Shown here in pieces: positions 1 through 6,479 of a stretch of DNA of 7,556 nt. Positions within the stretch are counted from its first letter, which is position 1. The number at the start of each line of letters is the position of its first letter. Source of the stretch: Candidatus Atribacteria bacterium. Lineage in GTDB: Bacteria > Atribacterota > Phoenicimicrobiia > Phoenicimicrobiales > Stramentimicrobiaceae. The stretch lies in assembly GCA_016934875.1 (NCBI GenBank), contig JAFGSC010000185.1:1-7556 (forward strand), read 5' to 3'. Made by a program: the position numbers and the translations under genes. Under the pieces are notes generated by a model that made no database searches, was not told the origin of the DNA, and worked only from the letters and a program-made list of their open reading frames with translations.

Positions 1-329
1 CTTACCGATACGTACCCAATATAGAATTAATTGATTTTACTGATAAATCTTTATATCAAATCTTAGAAACTTCTTACGGACTACAACTCTATGAGGCTCA
101 GGAAACCATCGAAGCTGTAAAAGCGGATACGAGAAGTGCAAATTTATTGGAGATAAAGCTTGGTACGCCATTATTGCTCAATCAAAGAGTAACTCGTCTT
201 TTAGATGGAAAAATCATTGAATACGAAATAGTGGAGTATAACTCTGATATCTACAAATATCGCAACACTTTAGTTGGTAGAGGAGAAGCAAGGCTGGCAC
301 AAGAAAACAAAAGTGAAAAAAGTGACTGA
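1..329 (+). CDS. GntR/HutC-family transcriptional regulator, C-terminal UTRA domain (5'-partial)
   Basis: This is the 3' part of a regulator gene entering from the left edge; the open frame runs from base 3 to the TGA at 327-329 (108 visible residues). The visible protein matches the UTRA effector-binding domain of the HutC/FarR branch of GntR regulators: a SLYQIL segment, a YEAQETIEAVKA strand-helix region, then a LLEIKLGTPLLLNQRVTR core and a DGKIIEYEIVEYNSD segment. UTRA domains bind a small metabolite and thereby control an N-terminal winged-helix DNA-binding domain, which would lie outside the window. The family usually has an Arg-rich 'R-x-D-R-Y'-type end to this region; here it reads NSDIYKY, so ligand contacts may differ. 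The TTG at 147 is internal and not a start. The gene is convergent with the kinase; that it controls the - strand cluster is inference from proximity. Confidence 0.85.
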   Translation, partial: YRYVPNIELIDFTDKSLYQILETSYGLQLYEAQETIEAVKADTRSANLLEIKLGTPLLLNQRVTRLLDGKIIEYEIVEYNSDIYKYRNTLVGRGEARLAQENKSEKSD

Positions 330-472
330 TTGGTACACTACCGAACCTTCTCTTCTATAAATTCCAAATGGTTATCTTTGGCCAATATTCTTATTCAATA
401 TATTTTAAAATTATCTTTGCCGGTGTTACTACAGCAAGACAATACAAAAATAGTTTTTTAGTTAATATAGAA

Positions 473-1987
473 TTACTCTTTTAAAATGTTTAAATCGTTA
501 TGCCATTTCAAAACAGACTCAACCGCACTCTTCCAAATCTTATAGTTTTTCATTTTCCTGGTATTATCTTTTTCAGGATAAAAGATTTTCTCAATGATTG
601 TTTTACCCTTTAGAGATTCAACATTTTTCCATAATCCACTCTTTAGTCCTGCAAGATAAAAACAACCCAGAGAAGTTGTTTCGTTCACTGCCGGTCTACT
701 TATTTGTATTCCAAATAGATCAGCCTGATACTGTATCAGAAAATCATTTCTACTTACTCCTCCATCAACTGATATAGAGGATATTTCCTTGAAGCCATTA
801 TTCCTAATAATCTCAACAATCTCTAAAAACCTATAGGCGATACCCTCATGAACTGCTCTTACAATATCTTTACCTTTGGTATTAAGTGATAAACCAAAAA
901 AAGCACCATTAAGATCGGATTTCCAATATGGAGCAGAAATCCCAGCCAGCGAGGGAACAAAATACGTACTAATGCTTTCTTTCATATTAAATTCCATCTT
1001 ATCAATCTCTTTCGGGCTAGAAACAATTTTTAATGCATTAATCAGCCAGTTTATACAGGAAGCAACACAATAAACCCCGCCATCTATGACATAGTGAATA
1101 TTTTCATCATATTGTGCAGCAATTGTAGTTGAGATTTTGTCATTCAGTTTTATTCTTTCTTTACCTATATTTAGCAACAGAAAACCACCTGTACCATAAG
1201 TAATCTTTGCCTTGCCCTTATCGAAACAGGTATGACCAAAAAGTGATGCCTGTTGATCCACAACAGAGGTATTTATGGGTGCTGACACTCCTTTACAGAC
1301 AATCGGATCACTGAACCCAAATTGATAAGCAGAAGGAACTACTTTCGGCATTGCAGATTTCGGGATATTAAATAATTCTAATAATTCATCATCCCATTGC
1401 AAGGAATTAATATCAAAGAGCAATGTACGAGAAGCAGTTGTAACATCAGTCATACTCGATTTTCGACCGGTAAGCATGTATAGTAACCATACATCAGAAG
1501 TCGCCAATATAGCACTTCCTTTGTTTATCGCATTTTTCACTTTCTCAATATTATTAATAAGCCAGGTTATTTTTGAAGCAGAGAAATAGGGGTCTAAAAA
1601 TAATCCTGTTTTTTCTGTAATTATTTTTTTATCTATTCTTTTTTTTAATTGATTACAGAATGAAATTGTTCTTCTATCTTGCCATACAATGGCATTATAT
1701 AACGGTTCGCCAGTATATCTATCAAAAGGTATTATTGTCTCACCTTGATTATCAATTCCGATTGCAAGGATTTGTTTGCTGAAGACATTTGCCTCAACAA
1801 TAACATCTTCAATCCCCTTTTTAATGGATTCTAAAATATCATAAGGGTCATGTTCTACCCATCCATCTTTAGGATAGATCTGTTTAATACTATGCCTGCT
1901 AATGGCTTCTATTCCACCATTCACAGAGTGTAGAACTACTTTTGTTGCAGTAGTCCCCTGGTCAATTGAGAGAATAAATTCTTTCAT
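473..1987 (-). CDS. FGGY-family carbohydrate/polyol kinase, glycerol-kinase-like
   Basis: Predicted cytoplasmic ATP-dependent kinase of 504 residues, a normal length for the FGGY family. The N-terminal ATPase lobe has DQGTT (9-13) after a short hydrophobic strand. WQDRRT (102-107), YFSASKITWLINN (134-146, fitting FGGY signature 1), DQQ (244-246, D244 the likely catalytic base), GTGGF (265-269), a near-match to FGGY signature 2 at 361-381, and the DGG nucleotide-binding loop (408-410) follow in order. Overall it resembles glycerol kinase, and the E. coli GlpK glycerol contacts E84, W103, Y135, D245 and F270 have counterparts one residue earlier. GlpK Arg83, however, is Gly82 here (NQGET), and GlpK Arg236, used for fructose-1,6-bisphosphate inhibition, aligns with Ser235. 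The substrate is therefore probably not glycerol and FBP control is unlikely. The start fits the family N-terminus, though the ribosome site is weak (TTAAGA, 6 bases before ATG). It lies 240 bases downstream of dctM. Confidence 0.9.
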   Translation of the reverse strand: MKEFILSIDQGTTATKVVLHSVNGGIEAISRHSIKQIYPKDGWVEHDPYDILESIKKGIEDVIVEANVFSKQILAIGIDNQGETIIPFDRYTGEPLYNAIVWQDRRTISFCNQLKKRIDKKIITEKTGLFLDPYFSASKITWLINNIEKVKNAINKGSAILATSDVWLLYMLTGRKSSMTDVTTASRTLLFDINSLQWDDELLELFNIPKSAMPKVVPSAYQFGFSDPIVCKGVSAPINTSVVDQQASLFGHTCFDKGKAKITYGTGGFLLLNIGKERIKLNDKISTTIAAQYDENIHYVIDGGVYCVASCINWLINALKIVSSPKEIDKMEFNMKESISTYFVPSLAGISAPYWKSDLNGAFFGLSLNTKGKDIVRAVHEGIAYRFLEIVEIIRNNGFKEISSISVDGGVSRNDFLIQYQADLFGIQISRPAVNETTSLGCFYLAGLKSGLWKNVESLKGKTIIEKIFYPEKDNTRKMKNYKIWKSAVESVLKWHNDLNILKE

Positions 1988-2083
1988 GGAATTTCTTAAA
2001 GATGAAAAATATTGTTACTTCTATTAATCAACATTTTTATCTTTTATCGATCTGCCTTTCCTTTTAGATACCTTGAGTTCTAT

Positions 2084-2092
2084 ATTATATCA
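2084..2092 (-). promoter_or_regulatory. Candidate extended -10 promoter for the kinase gene
   Basis: The minus strand reads TGATATAAT here, a perfect extended -10 (TGnTATAAT). No good -35 box lies 16-18 bases upstream, which extended -10 promoters can tolerate. It would start transcription near 2077 and give a leader of about 90 bases before the kinase ATG at 1987. It sits downstream of a possible terminator hairpin, which is consistent with separate expression of the kinase. Such matches arise by chance in AT-rich DNA, so this is tentative. Confidence 0.4.
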
Positions 2093-2180
2093 TAAGATGA
2101 AAAACAACTATCGTTCCATCTATTTTAATCTTAAAGAACAATAAGAAGGAATACGATCATAACTGTCTAATTTATAATAC

Positions 2181-2217
2181 GCCAAATAAAACCTTCTTGA
2201 TTCCTCAATGGTCAAGA
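2181..2217 (-). terminator. Weak candidate terminator after dctM
   Basis: Just downstream of the dctM stop the minus strand has TCTTGACC, a 5-base loop, then GG, a 2-base bulge and TCAAGA: an imperfect 8-bp stem (arms within 2195-2217). A moderately T-rich run (GGTTTTATTT) follows in the direction of transcription. The stem is short and the T-run interrupted, so it may be leaky or not a terminator at all. Confidence 0.3.
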
Positions 2218-2227
2218 CATCTTTAAT

Positions 2228-3532
2228 TTAGAATTTCAAACCAAGTATCAACCTGGGCAATGTAAGAGAAATTTGTGGGAAGATAGTAGTTAAAATCAAT
2301 GTTGGAATCCATGCAAATAATATAAACTTCATAGTTGGCATAATCATCTCACTTATAGGTGATTTACCTATTTGTGAACCAAAATATAACATAGGTGCAA
2401 CAGGAGGGGTTACAAGACCCATCCCTAGATTGACACCGAGTATAGCAGCAAATTGTATAGGATGTATCCCTATTCCACTTGCTATGGGTAACAATAAAGG
2501 TGTACATAACATAATGGCACTTCCATCATCCATTAACATGCCACAAAAGACCATTATTAAGTTAACCATTAATATTATAAAATATTTATTGGGAGATATA
2601 TTTATTAAAATATTTAAGAGTTGGTCTGGGGTCCTTTCCATGATCAATATTCTACTAAAGAGCATGGCAGACATCAACATAAGCATAACTGCTCCTGTTG
2701 TGTTGGCTGCTTCCATTATTGATTCACCTAAATTCTTTATGGTTAATCCTTTATAAAAATAAAAACCAATAGGGATACAATATATAACACCAACTGCGGC
2801 TGATTCCATTGGTGTCATTATTCCCCCATATATACCTCCAAGAATAATAACTGGCATTAACAAAGCAGGAAAAGCATGCACAGTTTTTTGTTTAAAATCA
2901 TTGTAAAACTTCTCACGTGGTAGCTTGGGTAAGACCTTTATATCTGCTATGTTCCTTACCATAAAGTACTGAACAATAGAAAAAAGTATAACAAGTATAA
3001 TACCAGGAATAACTGTTGCAAGAAAGCATGCGGCCACTGATTGACCACCTGACCATGCATATATAACTTGAGCTGCACTCGGCGGAATTAAAAGACCAAG
3101 GACAGATGAGTTAGCAATAATCGAAGCCCCTATACCACGAGGATAACCTTTTTCTGCTAGTTTGGGCTGCATGATTGAACCAATCGAAGACAGCGTAGCA
3201 GAAGAACTACCACAAACGGCCCCAAATAGAGCACAGGCGATGATTGTAACCGCACCCAAACCACCTTTGAAGCGCCCTACAAATTGTTCCACAAAACCGA
3301 CCAATGCATCCCCCACCTTACCTCTCTTCATAACAGTACCCCCAAGAATGAACAGCGGGATGCATAAGAGTACCAGATTTGCAATCTTGCTATAACCATT
3401 TGGAATTAAGAATGCGGGAGATATTCCCTTGGTTATAATATAGAAGATTAACGCACTGCCAAATGCAAACGGTATTGATACTCCAATAACCAGTGTAATT
3501 ATTAATATCAGTATAGTACTAAAAATTAGCAT
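2228..3532 (-). CDS. dctM: TRAP transporter large permease, DctM
   Basis: Large membrane subunit of a tripartite ATP-independent periplasmic (TRAP) transporter, the ion-coupled translocation channel, 434 residues, about the usual family length. Hydrophobic from the first residues (MLIFSTILIL), with many membrane spans throughout. Family landmarks occur in order: FILGGTVMKRGKVGDAL (61-77), the GSSSAT discontinuous-helix motif (108-113), LGLLIPPS (145-152), GGIMTPMESAAVGV (236-249), GMLMDDGSAIMLCTPLLLP (331-349) and the LGVNLGMGLVTPPVAPMLYF block (365-384). The open frame extends 58 codons further upstream to 3706, but that extension lies over dctQ, is not DctM-like, and a GGAGGG Shine-Dalgarno (3542-3547) sits 9 bases before the ATG at 3532. 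That start is therefore preferred; it lies only 2 bases after the dctQ stop, indicating translational coupling. Substrate specificity comes mainly from DctP. Confidence 0.95.
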   Translation of the reverse strand: MLIFSTILILIITLVIGVSIPFAFGSALIFYIITKGISPAFLIPNGYSKIANLVLLCIPLFILGGTVMKRGKVGDALVGFVEQFVGRFKGGLGAVTIIACALFGAVCGSSSATLSSIGSIMQPKLAEKGYPRGIGASIIANSSVLGLLIPPSAAQVIYAWSGGQSVAACFLATVIPGIILVILFSIVQYFMVRNIADIKVLPKLPREKFYNDFKQKTVHAFPALLMPVIILGGIYGGIMTPMESAAVGVIYCIPIGFYFYKGLTIKNLGESIMEAANTTGAVMLMLMSAMLFSRILIMERTPDQLLNILINISPNKYFIILMVNLIMVFCGMLMDDGSAIMLCTPLLLPIASGIGIHPIQFAAILGVNLGMGLVTPPVAPMLYFGSQIGKSPISEMIMPTMKFILFAWIPTLILTTIFPQISLTLPRLILGLKF

Positions 3533-3534
3533 AC

Positions 3535-4065
3535 CTATATTCCCTCCGCATTTTTCTTCTGCCATCCAATAAATAACAATATATCCTCTATTGCGTAAAC
3601 TAATGAGTAAAAGGCCATCATTAAATATCCAAAAAAGAGAGCACTCTGCGAAAGCAATAATGGTATTCTTAAACCCGAAGTCATTGCCTTTCTTTCCAAT
3701 GCCCACCTAAAAAAATCAAAACCCCACAAGGCAAATATAATAGCCACAATCATGGTAATAATAGATACAAATAATGCAACAATTTTTTGTGCCCTTTCGG
3801 TTAAAAATAAATTCACAACCTCTGCACTAATATGGTTTTTTTTGTATGTAGTATAAGAGCCTCCTAAGAAATAAAGCCACATTGCCAATATAATTACAAT
3901 TTCTTCATAACCAAGTAAATCGGCTCGAAAAAAATAGCGTAATGCCACTTCGATACCTATTATAATTACAGTAGCAACACTGCAAATTATTAAAATGTAC
4001 TCTTGAATTTTAAGAAGAAATTTAAAAATTAAAGAATTACGAAAACTCATAATTCTATCCGACAT
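3535..4065 (-). CDS. dctQ: TRAP transporter small permease, DctQ
   Basis: Small membrane subunit of the TRAP transporter, 176 residues, which pairs with DctM. Four hydrophobic segments are visible at about 21-43, 52-70, 93-116 and 133-165, the standard DctQ topology. Between helices 1 and 2 there is an ALRYFF...LGYEEIVIILAMW region, and after helix 2 a Y-K-K-N-H-I-S segment; both are typical of the family. The start at 4065 has GGGGAG 11 bases upstream (4077-4082); the next Met, at residue 6, would be too far from it. The gene lies 102 bases after dctP with a stem-loop between them, and 2 bases before dctM. Confidence 0.92.
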   Translation of the reverse strand: MSDRIMSFRNSLIFKFLLKIQEYILIICSVATVIIIGIEVALRYFFRADLLGYEEIVIILAMWLYFLGGSYTTYKKNHISAEVVNLFLTERAQKIVALFVSIITMIVAIIFALWGFDFFRWALERKAMTSGLRIPLLLSQSALFFGYLMMAFYSLVYAIEDILLFIGWQKKNAEGI

Positions 4066-4119
4066 TACTTTTCTATCTCCCCTGTCTAATATCGTTCACA
4101 GATATAGTATTAGTGAATT

Positions 4120-4154
4120 TTTAGCCGGCAGAAAGTAAAAAACTGCCGGCTAAA
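4120..4154 (-). promoter_or_regulatory. Perfect 12-bp stem-loop between dctP and dctQ
   Basis: The arms TTTAGCCGGCAG (4120-4131) and CTGCCGGCTAAA (4143-4154) are exact inverse complements around an 11-base loop. The hairpin begins 13 bases after the dctP stop codon. No T-run follows it on either strand, so it is not a classic intrinsic terminator. By analogy with other binding-protein operons it may protect the 3' end of dctP mRNA or partly reduce read-through, so that the binding protein is made in excess of the membrane subunits. That role is inference; the inverted repeat itself is directly seen. Confidence 0.8.
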
Positions 4155-4167
4155 TCAATAAAAATAT

Positions 4168-5178
4168 TTATTTTGCAAGATCCTCTCGAACTGCATCCAT
4201 AACTTCAGCAGTCAGTTTTGGTTCAAGTACAGGCCAGGTTACATCACGAACATGCTCTGCAATCTTCTCTAACTGTTCCGGTGAAATAGTAATTACTTCT
4301 ATACCATAATCTGTTAATCTCTGCAAGTTATAGGCATCTACTTTTGCTGTTCGATCAAAACTTGCAAGAACCTCCTCAATACAAGCATCAGTAAGAATCT
4401 TCTTGTAGTCATCAGGAAGGCTATCGTACTTTTTCTTGTTCATTAGTATTGCATTGTTTTCTAATAAAGCATTATAAGTAATGTAGTATTTAATTGCATC
4501 ACGAAATGCATAGTAATTCAGTTCTGCAGTACCACCAAACCATCCATCGGTGACCCCGGTCTGCAAAGCAGTGAATAAATCAGAATAGGGTATAGTAACA
4601 GTATTATAGTTCATAGCTTCAACGAGAATCTTATTACTCTCAATTGGGGGAACACGAAGGAGTATTGTTTTGGGTACCACAGGATCAGCATAGTTTGGAT
4701 CGAGCTTAGTGGTACCAACACCAATAAATCCCTCTCCAAATATTCCAAGAGGTTGAAGTCCAAGATCATTAACAATTTTTGTATACACCCCATACAATTT
4801 GGAATAGGGACCAAAAACTTTTTTTGCCTGGGCATAATCTGTAAATAGATAAGGTATAAAAAGGAGCTCTAATCGAGGGTCATACTGTCCAGTGACCGAA
4901 ATAAATGCCATATCAACTGTACCCAACATTGCTTCTTCAAAAATAGTGGTATAATCACCTAATATACTATCCACATACAGATCTAAAATAAGCCCACCAT
5001 TTGTGGCGGTTTCAACTTTTTCTTCGATGCGCCTCATTGCCTTGGTATTTTCATGATCTTCCACTTGCTGACAGGAAACTTTTAACGTAATAACCTCTTT
5101 CTGTTCACTGTATCCTACCCCGGTAAAAAATACAATTAATATGGATACAGCACAAATTAATACTAATATTTTTTTCAT
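4168..5178 (-). CDS. dctP: TRAP transporter solute-binding protein, DctP family
   Basis: Extracytoplasmic binding protein of 336 residues that captures the substrate for the DctQ/DctM permease. A signal peptide is clear: MKK, a hydrophobic core at about 4-20, and a plausible signal peptidase I site after Ser24 (GYS|EQ); there is no lipobox. The mature protein begins with the strand ITLKVSC and continues with a TRIAP-like family layout: IEEKVETATNGGLILDLYV (51-69), GTVDMAF (86-92), PYLF (109-112). The LLRVPP segment (173-178) includes Arg175, the family's conserved carboxylate-binding arginine, and DLFTALQTGVTDGWFGG (200-216) follows. Arg175 suggests an organic-acid ligand. The usual 'DGQENP'-type segment is DGWFGG here, so the pocket is not a standard C4-dicarboxylate site. 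AAGGGAG lies 5 bases before the ATG. The gap to the opine dehydrogenase is 62 bases, consistent with one operon. Confidence 0.93.
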   Translation of the reverse strand: MKKILVLICAVSILIVFFTGVGYSEQKEVITLKVSCQQVEDHENTKAMRRIEEKVETATNGGLILDLYVDSILGDYTTIFEEAMLGTVDMAFISVTGQYDPRLELLFIPYLFTDYAQAKKVFGPYSKLYGVYTKIVNDLGLQPLGIFGEGFIGVGTTKLDPNYADPVVPKTILLRVPPIESNKILVEAMNYNTVTIPYSDLFTALQTGVTDGWFGGTAELNYYAFRDAIKYYITYNALLENNAILMNKKKYDSLPDDYKKILTDACIEEVLASFDRTAKVDAYNLQRLTDYGIEVITISPEQLEKIAEHVRDVTWPVLEPKLTAEVMDAVREDLAK

Positions 5179-5240
5179 TTTTTCTCCCTTTCTTTTTTAA
5201 ATAGAATTTTTATTAAAATTTATTGTTTACACCTATCTCG

Positions 5241-6335
5241 TTATTTTATTTTTTTGCCTGACTTGACATAGCGCTTGATTTCGTCAACTGTCATGTTCTC
5301 AATACCCAAATTGTTTAACTTGCGTCCTTCTTCCCACCAGTTACGTTCGTGAATGAGGCAATACAAGTTGATAATGGCATCTATTACAGGTGTTTTAACG
5401 CCAACAACTTTTGCAAGAGAACTCCAGGGGACAAGACCAAAAGGACAGTCCTCTGTCAAATAACGGTGATAAATATCATCGGGTCCAGAAATCGGTGTAA
5501 GACCAACATCACCATGCATTTGCATATAAAGGTCCTGCCATTTCCAGTTGTAACCTTCGGGTTTGTGTGCAAAGTCCTCGATGGGTCTGAGCTTATAACC
5601 AATCTTTTCACCAATTGCCTTGCGTTCCAAATCTATAGCAAGATCCACTTTAGCAGCGCCTGGAGTAAAGTGCTCGTAGAGATAGAAGTCACCTCTTGAC
5701 GGCTGCTCAATAGCACCAATGTTCAACAGACAAGCACCTGAATGTAATGAAGGATTTACAATAGAGAGTCCACACTCCAATACATCCTCATAAACTTTTT
5801 CAAACGGATGTAGTTCACGCATTTCATCGATAAGCTCGGCACTCCTATCTGATGGTAGAAATGCAATGTTGATAGGGTTAATACCAGATACAAAAACCTT
5901 GCCCGCACCTTTGAGTCTAGTGTCATAGGGTAGATTGTTTGTCTCTGCAATAACTGGGCAATTTTCACTACCCAATATGTTACGGAATACGAGAGAACTA
6001 AATGCGCCGGGATACAATATTATTATCTGGTCCTTATTTACTTTACCTTTGAGTATCTTTGCATAAGCTTCATGAGCAAAAGAGGGCGTTACGATAGCAA
6101 TGTACTTTACATCAGCAATAGTGGCTTCTATATCAGAGGTCACCATTTCAAGCTTTGCAACACCGTTAATGAGGCCAGTCGCTTGAATCTTTTTTGTATT
6201 TGGAAGATTACCCATTCTCTCGATAAATTCCTCCAATTCAAACATCCGAACTTTGAAACCCCGTAAAACAAGATCTGCGGCCATTGTATGAGCACCATGA
6301 CCTCCACCGAGAACTGCAATATTATTATTCTTCAT
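5241..6335 (-). CDS. Octopine/opine dehydrogenase-family NAD(P)-dependent oxidoreductase
   Basis: Predicted cytoplasmic enzyme of 364 residues, full length for bacterial opine dehydrogenases, which reversibly couple an amine or amino acid with a 2-oxo acid (reduction) or split the opine (oxidation). The N-terminal Rossmann domain starts at once with IAVLGGGHGAHTMAADLVLRG; the GGGHGAH loop (10-16) is typical of the family. A second strand ends in VRMFELEE, the E near residue 34 being a candidate ribose contact favouring NAD. The C-terminal octopine-dehydrogenase domain has NPSLHSG (194-200), with His198 at the family's catalytic-His position, GPDDIYHRYLTEDCPFGLVP (284-303) and a KTPVIDAIINL helix (314-324). 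No ATG, GTG or TTG occurs between an in-frame TGA (6348-6350) and the ATG, so the start is well defined. Adjacent TRAP genes suggest it acts on the imported compound. Substrate unknown. Confidence 0.9.
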   Translation of the reverse strand: MKNNNIAVLGGGHGAHTMAADLVLRGFKVRMFELEEFIERMGNLPNTKKIQATGLINGVAKLEMVTSDIEATIADVKYIAIVTPSFAHEAYAKILKGKVNKDQIIILYPGAFSSLVFRNILGSENCPVIAETNNLPYDTRLKGAGKVFVSGINPINIAFLPSDRSAELIDEMRELHPFEKVYEDVLECGLSIVNPSLHSGACLLNIGAIEQPSRGDFYLYEHFTPGAAKVDLAIDLERKAIGEKIGYKLRPIEDFAHKPEGYNWKWQDLYMQMHGDVGLTPISGPDDIYHRYLTEDCPFGLVPWSSLAKVVGVKTPVIDAIINLYCLIHERNWWEEGRKLNNLGIENMTVDEIKRYVKSGKKIK

Positions 6336-6347
6336 TCTATTTTTTTC

Positions 6348-6357
6348 TCACCTCCTT
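6348..6357 (-). promoter_or_regulatory. Ribosome binding site of the opine dehydrogenase gene
   Basis: The minus strand reads AAGGAGGTGA, a full 10-base complement to the 16S rRNA 3' end. It is set rather far from the start: 12 bases from its end, or 15 from the GGAGG core, to the ATG at 6335. Its final TGA is also the stop codon of an upstream in-frame mini-ORF. Confidence 0.8.
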
Positions 6358-6392
6358 ATTTTTAATATATGTTGGTTATAAGAAATACCCAT
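6348..6392 (-). other. Possible 14-codon leader mini-ORF
   Basis: An ATG at 6390-6392 opens a frame for MGISYNQHILKIRR and ends at the TGA inside the Shine-Dalgarno of the opine dehydrogenase, in the same frame as that gene. It has no Shine-Dalgarno of its own at normal spacing. An AUG-UAA start-stop with a strong site ends 5 bases before it, so re-initiation is conceivable. Too short to judge coding potential; it may be chance. Confidence 0.2.
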
Positions 6393-6396
6393 CAAT

Positions 6397-6418
6397 TTTA
6401 CATGATTGTAAACCTCCT
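6397..6418 (-). promoter_or_regulatory. 16-base palindrome with Shine-Dalgarno and AUG-UAA start-stop
   Basis: TTTACA (6397-6402) and TGTAAA (6407-6412) form a perfect inverted repeat with a 4-base spacer, a size typical of a dimeric repressor operator. On the minus strand AGGAGG (6413-6418) lies directly before it. Nine bases later, inside the palindrome, comes ATG followed at once by TAA (6398-6403). The region could be an operator, a translational control element, or the degraded start of a lost gene. The repeat is certain, its function is not. Confidence 0.45.
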
Positions 6419-6430
6419 ATTCTTTATGAT

Positions 6431-6453
6431 ATTTCTCTATTCGGTCGAGAAAT
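6431..6453 (-). other. 7-bp stem-loop after the aminotransferase gene
   Basis: ATTTCTC and GAGAAAT pair perfectly around a 9-base loop, about 27 bases past the aminotransferase stop. On the minus strand no T-run follows. The TCTCG at its 5' arm can instead pair with CGAGA about 16 bases upstream, so two alternative structures are possible. It may be an mRNA processing or attenuation element, or chance. Confidence 0.3.
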
Positions 6454-6479
6454 TTATAGCGACTCCTCTCGGAAAACTA

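Noticed and set aside
361..385. Short CCAAA/TTTGG hairpin between the convergent regulator and kinase genes as a shared terminator
   Set aside because: Only 5 bp with no T-run on either side. No convincing terminator was found in the 143-base gap 330-472.
2430..2756. Plus-strand 108-codon open frame
   Set aside because: It lies wholly antisense within dctM, with no recognisable protein features; a shadow frame.
3533..3706. 58-codon N-terminal extension of the dctM open frame, overlapping dctQ
   Set aside because: It is the out-of-frame reading of dctQ, has no DctM similarity, and a good Shine-Dalgarno sits just before the internal ATG at 3532.
4087..4119. Second, bulged AT-rich inverted repeat (ATATC/GATAT and TTCAC/GTGAA) just before dctQ
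   Set aside because: Short, interrupted arms in AT-rich DNA; not distinguishable from chance, unlike the adjacent 12-bp stem.
5349..5699. Plus-strand 116-codon open frame
   Set aside because: It is antisense to the conserved catalytic domain of the opine dehydrogenase and has no domain features of its own.
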